Positions 37,137-46,459 of a stretch of 64,000 nt of DNA are shown piece after piece. The stretch is from contig CAWATM010000006.1 in NCBI GenBank assembly GCA_963784895.1, forward strand, positions 124,001-188,000, given 5' to 3'. The DNA is from Gaiellasilicea sp963784895. Its GTDB lineage: Bacteria > Actinomycetota > Thermoleophilia > Gaiellales > Gaiellaceae. The translations under genes were made by a program, and so were the position numbers. The notes beneath the pieces are model-generated. The model worked only from the letters and a program-made list of their open reading frames with translations, had not been told where the DNA came from and did not search any database. Numbering within the stretch: the stretch's first letter is position 1; every line of letters starts with the position of its first letter.

Positions 37137-38555
37137 GTGGTGGAGGGCAGCCAGCTTCCGGAGCGCTACCGGAACCCAGAGCGGATCGCGCGCGGGGGGA
37201 TGGGCGAGGTCTACCGGGCCGAGGACGCCGACCTGGCCCGGATCGTCGCCGTGAAGCTGCTCTCGGACCGCTTCGCCGACAACGACGCAATCCGGGGCCG
37301 CTTCACCCGGGAGGCGCTCGCGGTCGCGCGGCTCTCGCACGCGCCGAGCACCGTCACGATCTTCGACGTCGGCGAGCATGACGGGCGACCGTACATCGTG
37401 ATGGAGTACCTCCCCGGGGGGTCGCTCGCCGATCAGCTCCAGCGGGAAGGCGCCCAGCCGGTCGGCCGCTCGCTCGAGTGGCTCGGCCAGGCGGCGGCGG
37501 CGCTCGACGCCGCGCACGCGAACGGGATCGTCCATCGCGACGTCAAGCCCGCGAACCTCTTGCTGGACAACGACGACCGCGTCAAAGTGGCCGACTTCGG
37601 CGTCGCGAGCGCAGCGGACCTGGGCTCCTTCACCGAAGCAGGCACGGTCGTCGGCACCGCCGGCTACCTCGCGCCGGAACAGGCCCGCGGCGAGCGGGCA
37701 ACCCCTTCGAGCGACCTCTACGCCCTGGCCGTCGTCGCCTTCGAGCTGCTGACGGGCGAGCGGCCGTTCGAGCGAGAGACCTCGACCGCGGAGGCGATGG
37801 CGCACGTGAGTGCGCCGATCCCGCCCGCCTCGCGGGCGAACCCGCAGCTGCCGCCCGCGCTCGACGACGTGCTCGCGCGCGGACTCGCCAAGGAACCGGA
37901 GCACCGCTATGCGAGCGCTTCCGATTTCGTCGAGGCGATGCGCGAGGCGCTCCACCGCGAAGCCGGGACGACCCGCGTCGGCGCGATCCCGCCCGCCGAA
38001 TCGCCTCCGGAGCGACGAGGCGTGCCGCTGCTCCTGCTCCTCCTCGGGGGCGCGCTCCTCGCGGGCATTCTCGCGGCAGCGCTCCTCGCTCGCGACGATG
38101 GTGGCGAGACGGTGGGCACGACGGCGCCGCCGCGAACGGTGCAGCAGACGGTGCAGGAGACGGTCACCCTCCCGGGCACGACCGTGATGCAGACGGTCAC
38201 GACCGCACCTGAGCCGCCGCCGACCGTCAGCACGGGGACAACCGCCCCGGAGGAAGAGCCGCCGCAGTCCGGCAGTCCTTCGGAGCTGAACGACCAGGGC
38301 TTCCGGCTCATGCAAGCCGGCCGCTATGAGGAGGCGCTGCCACTCTTCGAGCAGTCGGTGGCCGGGCTCTCGGGCTCGGGCGAGCTCGTCGAAGCGTACG
38401 CGAGCTACAACCTCGCTTTCACACGGCGCGCGCTCGGGCAGTGCGACGGCGTGGTCGAGCTGCTCGACCGCTCAGAGCAAGTTCAGGGCAAGCGCAAGGA
38501 GATCACGCGGTTGCGGCGGGAGGTCGAGCGAAGCTGCGGCGACGCGGCCGGCTAG
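37137..38555 (+). CDS. PknB-like serine/threonine kinase with outside TPR domain
   Basis: The 472-residue protein has a Hanks-type kinase domain (about 10-270). It shows the GGMGEVYRA glycine loop, the Lys in VAVKLL, HRDVKPANLL, DFGVA and an APEQ segment. A single membrane helix (VPLLLLLLGGALLAGILAAALLA, about 300-322) follows, then a Thr-rich linker. An extracellular TPR-like domain (about 385-470) replaces the PASTA repeats usual in this family. GTG at 37137 is the chosen start. It is divergent from the wall protein SpoIID gene and convergent with rmlB, suggesting envelope control. Confidence 0.88.
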   Translation: MVEGSQLPERYRNPERIARGGMGEVYRAEDADLARIVAVKLLSDRFADNDAIRGRFTREALAVARLSHAPSTVTIFDVGEHDGRPYIVMEYLPGGSLADQLQREGAQPVGRSLEWLGQAAAALDAAHANGIVHRDVKPANLLLDNDDRVKVADFGVASAADLGSFTEAGTVVGTAGYLAPEQARGERATPSSDLYALAVVAFELLTGERPFERETSTAEAMAHVSAPIPPASRANPQLPPALDDVLARGLAKEPEHRYASASDFVEAMREALHREAGTTRVGAIPPAESPPERRGVPLLLLLLGGALLAGILAAALLARDDGGETVGTTAPPRTVQQTVQETVTLPGTTVMQTVTTAPEPPPTVSTGTTAPEEEPPQSGSPSELNDQGFRLMQAGRYEEALPLFEQSVAGLSGSGELVEAYASYNLAFTRRALGQCDGVVELLDRSEQVQGKRKEITRLRREVERSCGDAAG

Positions 38556-39550
38556 GCGCCGGCGAGCCGGTCCGCGTACTGCTTCTCGTAGTACTCCCGG
38601 TAGCCGCCCGACTGCTTGATCGGCTCCCACCACTCGCGATGTGCGGCAAACCACGCCGCCGTCAACGGAAACCCTTCCGCCAGGCGCGTCTGAGGCGCCC
38701 AGCCGAGCTCGTCACGCGCCTTGGTGGTGTCGAGCGAGTAGCGACGGTCGTGGCCCGCACGATCCTCGACGTGCCGCACGAGCGACTCGTCGGCGCCTGT
38801 GTGCTCGAGCACGAGATCCGTGATCTGACGGTTCGTCGCCTCTTCCCCGCCGCCGATGTTGTACGCCTCCCCGGCACGGCCCTTCCGGAGGGCGCACTCG
38901 ATACCGGCGCAGTGGTCCCCGACGAAGAGCCAATCGCGCACCTGCGCACCGTCGCCGTACATGGGCAGCGGCTCGCCGTCGAGCGCGTTCGTGACGAAGA
39001 GCGGCAGCAGCTTCTCCGGGTACTGGAACGGGCCGTACGTGTTCGACCCGCGCGTGATCAGCGCGTCGACGCCGTAGGTGCGCACCGATCCGAGCACCTG
39101 GAGGTCGCCGCCCGCCTTGGCGGCGGAGTACGGGCTCGACGGGCGAAGTGGGTCGTCCTCGACGGAGGACTGGCCCTCGGCGACGTCCCCGTACACCTCG
39201 TCCGTCGAGACGTGCACGAGCCGGATCCCGGCGGCGCGCGCATGGTCGAGCAGCACCTGCGTGCCGGCGACGTTGGTCTGGATGAACTCGGCCGGCCCGA
39301 GAATCGAGCGGTCGACGTGCGTCTCGGCGGCGAAGTTGACGATCGCGTCGCAACCGGCGGCCGCCTCCGCGACGGCGTCGGCGTCGCAGATGTCGCCGAC
39401 GACGAGCTCGATCCCGGTCTGATCGAGGTTCGCCGGGTTACCGGAGTACGTCAGCTTGTCGAGCACGCGGACATCGTCGCCCGCGGCCTGGAGCCGCTTG
39501 GCGAAGTGAGAGCCGATGAACCCGGCGCCACCGGTGACGAGCACGCGCAT
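38552..39550 (-). CDS. rmlB: dTDP-glucose 4,6-dehydratase RmlB
   Basis: The 332-residue extended SDR starts MRVLVTGGAGFIGSHFAKRL (NAD motif). It has the Tyr/Lys active pair in SPYSAAKAGGDL (about residue 148), NTYGPFQYPEKLLPL (about 170), and STDEVYGD (about 121). It makes dTDP-4-keto-6-deoxyglucose in the rhamnose pathway. Its place at the end of the rml unit, after the SRPBCC gene, is unusual but on the same strand, 9 bases apart. Confidence 0.94.
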   Translation of the reverse strand: MRVLVTGGAGFIGSHFAKRLQAAGDDVRVLDKLTYSGNPANLDQTGIELVVGDICDADAVAEAAAGCDAIVNFAAETHVDRSILGPAEFIQTNVAGTQVLLDHARAAGIRLVHVSTDEVYGDVAEGQSSVEDDPLRPSSPYSAAKAGGDLQVLGSVRTYGVDALITRGSNTYGPFQYPEKLLPLFVTNALDGEPLPMYGDGAQVRDWLFVGDHCAGIECALRKGRAGEAYNIGGGEEATNRQITDLVLEHTGADESLVRHVEDRAGHDRRYSLDTTKARDELGWAPQTRLAEGFPLTAAWFAAHREWWEPIKQSGGYREYYEKQYADRLAGA

Positions 39551-39559
39551 GCCCGAAGG

Positions 39560-40030
39560 CTACGTGACCGCCAGGAGGCGCGCCCCCAGCAGATCGGCGA
39601 GTCCCGTGCCGCCCTGGTGCATGACGACATTGTGGTTCCAGCGGAAGACGGGGCGCGCGACCGGGTCAAGGAGGTTCATCCACGGCCGGGTCGTATGCAC
39701 GTTCCACTCGTAGGTGACCGCCGTCTCGCGGCCGTCGAAAAAACGCCAGCGGCCGGTGCCGGCGAGCTCGCCGTCGGCCTCGGCTTCGATCAGGAAGGGC
39801 CGCTCGATGCTCGTGATGCGCGTCTCGAACCGGACCGGATACGGGATCACGCTCCGCCACTCGTGCCGGTAGAGCGCCCCGATCCCGTCGCCGTTGCCGT
39901 GCTCCAGCTTGTCGACGCTCCTGACGCCGCGCCACCACGCCGGCCACCGCTCGATCTCGTAGATCGCCTGCCAGACGGCCGCGCGCGGCGCGTCCAGAAC
40001 CCACGTCGTCAGAAACGAGTAGCTCGCCAC
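39560..40030 (-). CDS. SRPBCC (START-like) ligand-binding protein within the rml operon
   Basis: The 156-residue protein resembles polyketide cyclase/dehydrase-like SRPBCC domains. It has an N-terminal TTWVLDAPRAAVWQAIYEIERWPAWW stretch and a C-terminal helix (NHNVVMHQGGTGLADLLGARLL). It has the lipid-pocket helix-grip layout, but no catalytic motif is identifiable. It lies 7 bases after rmlD and 9 bases before rmlB. A link to the rhamnose pathway is only positional. Confidence 0.8.
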   Translation of the reverse strand: MASYSFLTTWVLDAPRAAVWQAIYEIERWPAWWRGVRSVDKLEHGNGDGIGALYRHEWRSVIPYPVRFETRITSIERPFLIEAEADGELAGTGRWRFFDGRETAVTYEWNVHTTRPWMNLLDPVARPVFRWNHNVVMHQGGTGLADLLGARLLAVT

Positions 40031-40036
40031 GCTGCT

Positions 40037-40840
40037 CTATTCGCGCGACGCACCCGCGCGGATGGCCGCAATCGTCTCACGCAACCCCTGACGCCAGTGC
40101 GGCAGCTCCGGGGCGCCCTTCTCACTGCGGAGCACCGAGTACGCGGGTCGCTGCGCGGGCCGGCCGAGCGCGGCGGTCGAGGTCCGGCGCACCCGGGTCG
40201 GGAGTCCGGCCTCCTCGAAGATCGCCTCCGCGAAGTCGGCCCAGGTCGCGTCGCCGGCGGCGGCGACGTGGTACACGCCGTAGGGCAGGAGCAGCAGCTG
40301 CCGCGTCGCCGCTGCGAGGTGGCCGACGTACGTCGGCGACCCGCGCTGGTCGTCGACGACCCCGACCTCCTCGCGCTCCTCGCCCAGGCGCAGCATCGTC
40401 CGAACGAAGTTGTTCCCGGTCGGCCCGTAAAGCCACGAGGAGCGGACGATCCAGGCCCGCTCACCGGCAGCACCCTCCCCGTGCAGCTTCGACCGGCCGT
40501 ACGCCGACTCCGGATTCGGGCCGTCCGACTCGACGTACGGCTCGCCCTTGCGGCCGTCGAAGACGTAGTCGGTCGAGTAGTAGACGAGCGGCGCCCCGAG
40601 CGCTGCGACGTTGGCCGTACCGCCCACGTTGACCGCGGCCGCTCCCTGGGGGTCGTCCTCGGCGCCGTCGACGTCCGTCCAGGCGGCGGCGTGCAGCACG
40701 ACGTCCGGCGGCTCCAGCCCAGCCGGCGGCGGCAGCTCGACGTCCCACTCGGTTCGGGCCAGACAGATGACGCCGTCGCCGTCGAACTCCTCGCAGAGCG
40801 CGCGGCCGAGCTGGCCGCCCGCGCCGGTGACTAGATACAC
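40037..40840 (-). CDS. rmlD: dTDP-4-dehydrorhamnose reductase RmlD
   Basis: The 267-residue reductase has GAGGQLGRAL at the N-terminus, YYSTDYVFDGRKGEPY (about 103), the SDR Tyr/Lys in SAYGRSKLHGE (about 128) and a C-terminal substrate domain. It makes dTDP-L-rhamnose, using NADPH. GTG at 40840 overlaps the rmlC stop by ten bases. Confidence 0.93.
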   Translation of the reverse strand: MYLVTGAGGQLGRALCEEFDGDGVICLARTEWDVELPPPAGLEPPDVVLHAAAWTDVDGAEDDPQGAAAVNVGGTANVAALGAPLVYYSTDYVFDGRKGEPYVESDGPNPESAYGRSKLHGEGAAGERAWIVRSSWLYGPTGNNFVRTMLRLGEEREEVGVVDDQRGSPTYVGHLAAATRQLLLLPYGVYHVAAAGDATWADFAEAIFEEAGLPTRVRRTSTAALGRPAQRPAYSVLRSEKGAPELPHWRQGLRETIAAIRAGASRE

Positions 40841-41298
40841 GCCTGGAGGTCCCGCTCGGAGAGGATCGGCGCGTCCGAGCTCCAGAGGTGCCTGACGCGC
40901 GGATCGGCCCAGCAGACGCCGTGCTCGTCGGGCTCCGCCGGGTCGTACTCCTCCGTGACGTGGTAGCAGAAGAAGAGGTCGGTCAGCGCCTCGAAGCCGT
41001 GCGCGTGGCGGCCGGGAATGTAGAGCGCGACCGGGTTCTCGTCGCCGATGTCCTCGGTGAACGTCTCGCCGCTCTCGCGGTCGAGCACGACGACGCGCGC
41101 CGTCCCCTGCAGGCAGACGAAGAGGTCGTCCTGGCCGCGCTCGTGGTAGTGGAGCCCGCGGAGGACGCCCTTGCGCGAGAAGGAGAGGTTCGTCTGCCGC
41201 GTCTGCTTCGGCAGGAGCGACTCGCGCCGGATCTCGGCGAACCAGCCACGCTCGTCCTCGAACCGGCGCAGCGGAATCCGGAGCAGGCCGTCGATCAT
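40831..41298 (-). CDS. rmlC: dTDP-4-dehydrorhamnose 3,5-epimerase RmlC
   Basis: The 155-residue cupin protein contains the RGLHYHERGQDD segment (active His, about 50) and KQTNLS-like TRQTNLSFSRKG with the start of the substrate pocket. IPGRHAHGFEAL has the second His region, and VTEEYDP is near the end. ATG at 41298 overlaps the rmlA stop (ATGA), fixing the start. An in-frame upstream start at 41376 lies inside rmlA. Confidence 0.9.
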   Translation of the reverse strand: MIDGLLRIPLRRFEDERGWFAEIRRESLLPKQTRQTNLSFSRKGVLRGLHYHERGQDDLFVCLQGTARVVVLDRESGETFTEDIGDENPVALYIPGRHAHGFEALTDLFFCYHVTEEYDPAEPDEHGVCWADPRVRHLWSSDAPILSERDLQACI

Positions 41299-42080
41299 GC
41301 GAGCTTGTTGACGCCCGTGCGCTGGATCAGGGCGCCGATCTCGCTCAGCGACTCCTGCGTGCCCGCGTCCTCCCACCAGCCGGTGACGCGGTGACAGGCC
41401 AGGGTGCCGTTCTCGGCGTAGTGGCGGTTGACGTCGGTGATCTCGAGCTCACCGCGCGACGACGGCGCGAGCCCGCGGATCAGGTCGAAGACGTCCGGCG
41501 AGTAGCAGTAGAGGCCGACGACCGCGTCGCTCGAGGGCGGCTCGTCGTAGCGTAGGTCGACCACACCGGCCTTCTCGACGACGTCGACGACACGGTTGCC
41601 GTCGCCGTAGACGACCACCCCGAAGCGCTCCGGGTCGGGGACTTCCTTCACGAACACAGCCGCCCCGTCGTCGCCCTCGACGAAGCTCCGGATCGCCGGC
41701 GCCTCCGCGTACTCGAAGATGTTGTCGCCGAGGCAGACGACGAGGTCGTCGTCGCCGGCAAAGCTCTCGGCCATGCCGACCACCTGCGCGATCCCGCCGG
41801 CCTCGACCTGCACCTTGTAGGTCAGCTCGAGGTCGAAGAGCGGCTCGGCCGTCCCTCGCTGGCTCATCCGGCCGTTCCCGAGCAGGTCGATCAGCTGTCC
41901 GGCGTGCCCTTGGCCGGTGACGATCATCACCTGCTCGACGCCCGCGAGCTGGAGCAGCTGCAACGGGTAGTAGATCATCGGCCACCCGCCGACCGGGAGC
42001 AGGTGCTTGTTGACGACGCGCGTCAACTCGCCGAGCCGGGTGGCCTCGCCGCCGGCCGCGATCAGTCCCTTCGCCTTCAT
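41295..42080 (-). CDS. rmlA: Glucose-1-phosphate thymidylyltransferase RmlA (altered signature)
   Basis: The 261-residue nucleotidyltransferase has VNKHLLPVGGWPMIYYPL, LGDNIFEY (metal site), EVPDPERFGVVVYG, EKAGVVDLRYDEPPSSDAVVGLY and WWEDAGTQESL, all RmlA features. The N-terminal loop, normally GGSGTRLxPLT, reads GGEATRLGELT. It is short for the family (usually about 290), ending soon after the core. It is the first gene of the rhamnose unit on the minus strand. Confidence 0.87.
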   Translation of the reverse strand: MKAKGLIAAGGEATRLGELTRVVNKHLLPVGGWPMIYYPLQLLQLAGVEQVMIVTGQGHAGQLIDLLGNGRMSQRGTAEPLFDLELTYKVQVEAGGIAQVVGMAESFAGDDDLVVCLGDNIFEYAEAPAIRSFVEGDDGAAVFVKEVPDPERFGVVVYGDGNRVVDVVEKAGVVDLRYDEPPSSDAVVGLYCYSPDVFDLIRGLAPSSRGELEITDVNRHYAENGTLACHRVTGWWEDAGTQESLSEIGALIQRTGVNKLA

Positions 42081-42123
42081 GCCGCGGACGATGCTACTGC
42101 CCGACCCGCGCGCGCGCGGAAGG

Positions 42124-43362
42124 CTAACGAGCGCGGATGGTCGCGCTGTACGCGGTGTCGCGCGGCGAGTAGATGCGGACGTTCGCGCCGGCCGGCGCCG
42201 CCACCGCCGTGCTGAAGAAGCCGCGGCCGCTCGTCATCCGGGTGCCGCCGCTGAAGCGCCACGCGCCGCCGCCGATGCGCACCTGGACGCGGTAGGACTG
42301 CACGCCGGCCCGCGGCCGGACCTGGCCCCAGAGGACGAGCCTGCCCCCGCTGCGCCCGGCCTGGGCGATCGGGAGCGGGAACGCGAGCGCCGCGATCTTC
42401 GGGCGCCCGGCGACGTTGAAGAGCCCACTCTGGAACCGGCTCGCCTGCGGCTCGTCCTTGACGAGGTAGTGGATCAGCATGTCGACCCGTGCCGCCGTGT
42501 GCGCGCGCAAGCCGGACTGGCCGAGCAGCTCGGCCTGCCGCTGCTGCGTGACACCGTAGGATCCGGTCTGATAGCCGTACTCGGTCAGCCAGATCCGCTT
42601 CGCGCCGAACGCGCGCCCGACCTCGGAGATCAGGCGCTCGATCGTGCCCAGCGTGATCGTCTCGCAGTATCTGCAGTCGCGCGTGAACGGGGTCTCGCGG
42701 CTGCTCGACGGGTACGGGTGGTGAGCGTAGGCGTCCAGGCGGGCGCGCGCGGCACGCATGCCGCGAATCCAGTCGACGGGAGAGACGCCGTTGGTCGAGC
42801 CGCGCGGCGCCGTGACGCCGCCGGCGACCTTCGCGCCCGGGATCACGGCGTGGATCGCGGCGTAGCCGGGGTTGAGGATCTGGCGGACGTAGGTGCTCGG
42901 AGAGGTCGGGCGCAGCCAGCGCGCCTGGTTCGGCTCGTTCCACAGCAGCCACTGCCGCACCCAGCGGTAGCGAGTGGCGGCGGCGCGGGCGAAGCCGGCG
43001 AAGGAGGTGGCGCCGGGGGCGAAGTTCGGCGTCCGGCCGCCGTTCGCCCACGAGGGCGAGCCGACGATGCCGACGACGGCCGGGATGCCGCGGCTGCGGA
43101 GCCCGTTCAGGACCGCGTCGCTGTCCTCCCAGAGGTACTCGCCCTTCGAGGGCTCGATCTTGTCCCAGTGCAGGTTGAAGCGGACGACGTCGACGCCGAG
43201 CCGCTCCAGTCGGTCGAGCCGGTCGTCGAGGGTGCCGCTGCCGTGCGCGAGCCACGCGTCGTCCTGGATCCCGAAGCGAACGTTCGGCGACGCATCAGCC
43301 GTGGGCGTGCAGAGCCCGAGCAAGGCGCACGCGAGTACGGCAGCAGCGAGTGGAAATCGCAT
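42124..43362 (-). CDS. Secreted glycoside hydrolase-like TIM-barrel protein
   Basis: The 412-residue protein has a signal peptide (about 1-24) and a TIM barrel (about 30-310). The likely acid/base Glu is in LLWNEPNQARW (about 140), and the likely nucleophile is in IWLTEYGYQTG (about 245). A small C-terminal beta domain (about 325-412) follows. This is the clan GH-A pattern (GH5/GH39/GH42-like). It is predicted to cut a polysaccharide outside the cell. It starts 44 bases before rmlA's stop end on the same strand, but could have its own promoter. Confidence 0.82.
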   Translation of the reverse strand: MRFPLAAAVLACALLGLCTPTADASPNVRFGIQDDAWLAHGSGTLDDRLDRLERLGVDVVRFNLHWDKIEPSKGEYLWEDSDAVLNGLRSRGIPAVVGIVGSPSWANGGRTPNFAPGATSFAGFARAAATRYRWVRQWLLWNEPNQARWLRPTSPSTYVRQILNPGYAAIHAVIPGAKVAGGVTAPRGSTNGVSPVDWIRGMRAARARLDAYAHHPYPSSSRETPFTRDCRYCETITLGTIERLISEVGRAFGAKRIWLTEYGYQTGSYGVTQQRQAELLGQSGLRAHTAARVDMLIHYLVKDEPQASRFQSGLFNVAGRPKIAALAFPLPIAQAGRSGGRLVLWGQVRPRAGVQSYRVQVRIGGGAWRFSGGTRMTSGRGFFSTAVAAPAGANVRIYSPRDTAYSATIRAR

Positions 43363-43409
43363 CCACGGCGACTTCCCGCGCCTCCGGGTTTCGACACATC
43401 AGGATCCTG

Positions 43410-43538
43410 TTAACGGCTGCGGCGCAACGCCTTGCGCCGCTTCACGGCGGGCGTCGCCCGCACGGCCGCGAACCAGACGTACGTGACGAAGGCCAGCGCG
43501 AGGCCGGCCAGCTTCACGATCCGCCGCACCGACGTCAT
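43410..43538 (-). CDS. Small basic membrane protein, 42 residues
   Basis: ATG at 43538 gives MTSVRRIVKLAGLALAFVTYVWFAA, one membrane helix, followed by a strongly basic tail ending KRRKALRRSR. It lies in the gap between the glycosidase and hsp20. There is no clear ribosome site, so it may be leaderless or not a gene. It is included because the helix and basic tail look protein-like. Confidence 0.4.
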   Translation of the reverse strand: MTSVRRIVKLAGLALAFVTYVWFAAVRATPAVKRRKALRRSR

Positions 43539-43574
43539 GCGTTCGATCGTACCCGGCGGGGTAACGTCTCCCCA

Positions 43575-44009
43575 ATGGCGCGGCGCGACATCGACCGCCT
43601 GCAGGGGGAGATCGAGGAGCTCTTCGCCGACCTCTGGCAGGTACCCCGGTTCGCGGGGATGCGGGACGGCTTCCGCCCCGCCGTCGACTGCTTCTTCACC
43701 GACGATCCGCCGCAGCTCGTCGTCGTGGTCGAGCTCGCCGGCGTCGATCCGGAGACGATCGAGCTCGCGGTCGAGGAGCGCGCCCTGACGATCTCCGGCA
43801 GCCGCACGCGTCCTCGCGTGCCGGGGCAGGTGTACCAGCAGGCCGAGATCGAGTACGGACGCTTTCAGCGACGGATACCGCTCGAGCGCGACATCGACAC
43901 CGGCGCCGCGAGCGCCGCCTACGAGGCGGGCGTGCTCACGATCACGCTTCCGCTCGCACGGCGTGCCGCCGGGCCGGCCGCTGTGATCGTGGTCCGCGGG
44001 CCGGCATGA
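43575..44009 (+). CDS. Hsp20/alpha-crystallin small heat-shock protein
   Basis: The 144-residue protein has a short N-terminal helix and an alpha-crystallin domain (about 40-130), with LVVVVELAGVDPETIELAVEERALTISG and GRFQRRIPLERDIDT. It ends VLTITLP, the conserved strand. It prevents protein aggregation without ATP. ATG at 43575 has no obvious ribosome site and may be leaderless. Its stop overlaps lon by four bases (ATGA). Confidence 0.9.
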   Translation: MARRDIDRLQGEIEELFADLWQVPRFAGMRDGFRPAVDCFFTDDPPQLVVVVELAGVDPETIELAVEERALTISGSRTRPRVPGQVYQQAEIEYGRFQRRIPLERDIDTGAASAAYEAGVLTITLPLARRAAGPAAVIVVRGPA

Positions 44010-46391
44010 GCGAGGCCGCTTCCGACCGGCTCCGCCTGCCGGTTCTGCCACTGAAGGAGACCGTCGTCTTCCCCGAGTCGATGACACCGCTCGCGGTCGG
44101 CCAGGAGCGATCGGTCCGGCTGATCGACGACGTGGTCTCTGGTGAGCGCATGCTCGCACTCTTCACCGTCAAGCACGAGAACGCGGACCCGCCCGGCTGG
44201 GACGACCTCTACCGCGTCGGCACCGTCGCCGTCGTCCACAAGATGATCAAGGTGCCCGACGGGACGCTGCGGATTCTGGTCCAGGGCATGCAGCGCGTCC
44301 GGCTGCTGGAGGCGCTCGAAGACGACCCGTACCTCGTCGGCGAGCTGGAGGACCTGCCGGAGATCGTCGCGGAGTCGCCCGAGTTCGAGGCGCTGACCCG
44401 GACGGTGCAGCAGCAGTTCGCGCAGATCATCGGGATGACGCCCTACCTGCCGGAAGAGCTCGAGCTGGCAGCCGCGAACGTCGACGACCCGACCGCGCTC
44501 ACCCACCTGATCGCTTCGACGCTGCGCCTGAAGACCGAGGAGCGGCAGGAGCTGCTCGAGACCGCCGACGTCGGGGAGCGGCTGCGCCGCATCGCCTCGA
44601 TCCTCGGGCGTGAGCTCGAGATGACGGAGCTCGGCTCGAAGATCCAGTCGCAAGTCGCGAGCGAGATCGACAAGGGCCAGCGCGAGTTCTTCCTCCGACA
44701 GCAGCTGAAGGCGATCCAGGAAGAGCTCGGCGAGACCGACGACCACCAGGCCGAGGTCAACGAGCTGATCGAGCAGCTCGAGGGCAAGAACCTGCCCGAG
44801 CACGTCGCCAAGGCGGCGATGCGCGAGGTGGGCAGGCTCGAGCGGCTCCCGCCAGCGGCGGCCGAGTACGGCGTCATCCGGACGTACCTCGACTGGATCC
44901 TCTCGCTCCCGTGGGGCGCCGCTCACCGAGGACAACCTCGATCTCGAGCACGCCCGGCAGATCCTCGACGAGGACCACTTCGACCTCGAGAAGGTGAAGG
45001 AGCGGATCATCGAGTACCTCGCCGTCTCGAAGCTGAAGAACGACCTCTCGAGCCCGATCCTCTGCTTCGTCGGCCCTCCTGGGGTCGGCAAGACGTCGCT
45101 CGGCCAGTCGGTCGCCCGCGCGCTCGGCCGCACATTCGCCCGGATCTCGGTCGGCGGCGTCCGCGACGAGTCGGAGATCCGGGGGCACCGCCGCACCTAC
45201 ATCGGCGCGATGCCGGGGACGATCGTGCGCGCGATCCGCGACGCCGAGTCGTCGAACCCAGTCTTCCTGATCGACGAGATCGACAAGATGGGGGCCGACT
45301 TCCGCGGCGACCCGGCCTCGGCGATGCTCGAGGTGCTCGACCCCGAGCAGCACTCGAGCTTCCGCGACCACTACCTCGACCTCCCCTACGACCTCTCGAA
45401 GGTGCTTTTCATCTGCACCGCAAACACGCTCGACACGATCCCCGGCCCGCTGCTCGACCGGATGGACGTGATCCATCTCTCCGGCTACACGCACGAGGAG
45501 AAGCTCGGGATCGCCAAGCGCTACCTCGTCCCGAAGCAGATCGCGGCGCACGGGCTGAAGAAGACGCGGCTCGCGATCCCCGACCGGACACTGCGGCTCG
45601 TGATCGCGGAGTACACACGTGAGGCAGGGGTCCGCAACCTCGACCGACAGATCGCGACCCTTTGCCGGAAGACCGCCACCCTCGTCGCGACCGGACACAC
45701 GGAGAAGATCAAGGTCGACGAGGAGCGTGTGCGCGCGTGGCTCGGCGCGCGCAAGTTCTCCGCCGACGCCCGCAGGCGGACGGCCGATCCGGGCGTCGCC
45801 ACGGGGCTCGCGTATACGGCAGTCGGCGGCGACGTCCTCTTCATCGAGGCGACCGCATATCCGGGCAAGGGCAGGCTGACGATCACGGGCCAGCTCGGCG
45901 AGGTGATGCAGGAGTCGGCGCAGGCGGCGCTCTCGTGGGTCCGCTCGCACGCCGACGACCTCGGGCTCGCGGCCGACTGGTTCGCCGAGAACGACATCCA
46001 CGTCCACGTCCCCGCGGGCGCGGTACCGAAGGACGGGCCTTCGGCCGGAGTGACGATGGCGACCACGATCGTCTCGCTCGCCCGAGGGGTGCCGGTCGAC
46101 GACGACGTCGGCATGACGGGCGAGATCACGCTCACGGGCCAGGTGCTGCCGATCGGCGGCGTTCGCGAGAAGGTGCTTGCGGCCGAGCGCGCCGGACTGA
46201 CCCGTGTCATCCTCCCGCTCGAGAACGCGCCGGACCTCGACGACCTCCCGCCCGAGACCCGCGCCGAGCTCGAGTTCGTGCTCGTCGACCACGTCGAGGA
46301 GGTGTTCGAGCACGCCTTCCGCGGCAAGTCCGGCAAGCGCCGGCCCGGGCACGCGACACTGCACCGGCAGGCCGCGGCCTCGCGCACGTAG
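44006..46391 (+). pseudogene. lon: ATP-dependent protease Lon, broken by one extra base
   Basis: The first part (44006 to about 44915) codes the N-terminal LON domain and coiled coil up to LDWILSLPW. The rest reads in the next frame from TEDNLDLEHA to the end, with Walker A GPPGVGKTS, Walker B VFLIDEIDKMG, sensor regions, and the S16 Ser/Lys dyad (KDGPSAGVT, GVREKVLAAERAG). Removing one G from GGGG at 44913-44916 restores LPW-x3-TED spacing seen in Lon. The total length is 3n+1. It may be a real break or a base-calling artefact. A GTG at 44994 could also start a C-terminal protein. It follows hsp20 by overlap. Confidence 0.85.
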
Positions 46392-46459
46392 AGACTGTTT
46401 GCAAGGATCGCCCGACGGCAAGACTGTCTGGGCGACCACGAAACGAAAGGACGGGCCGG

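Noticed and set aside
46408..46435. Hairpin TCGCCC...GGGCGA between lon and the YtxH-like gene, as a terminator
   Set aside because: The loop is 16 bases and no T run follows; more likely a chance pairing or a leader structure.
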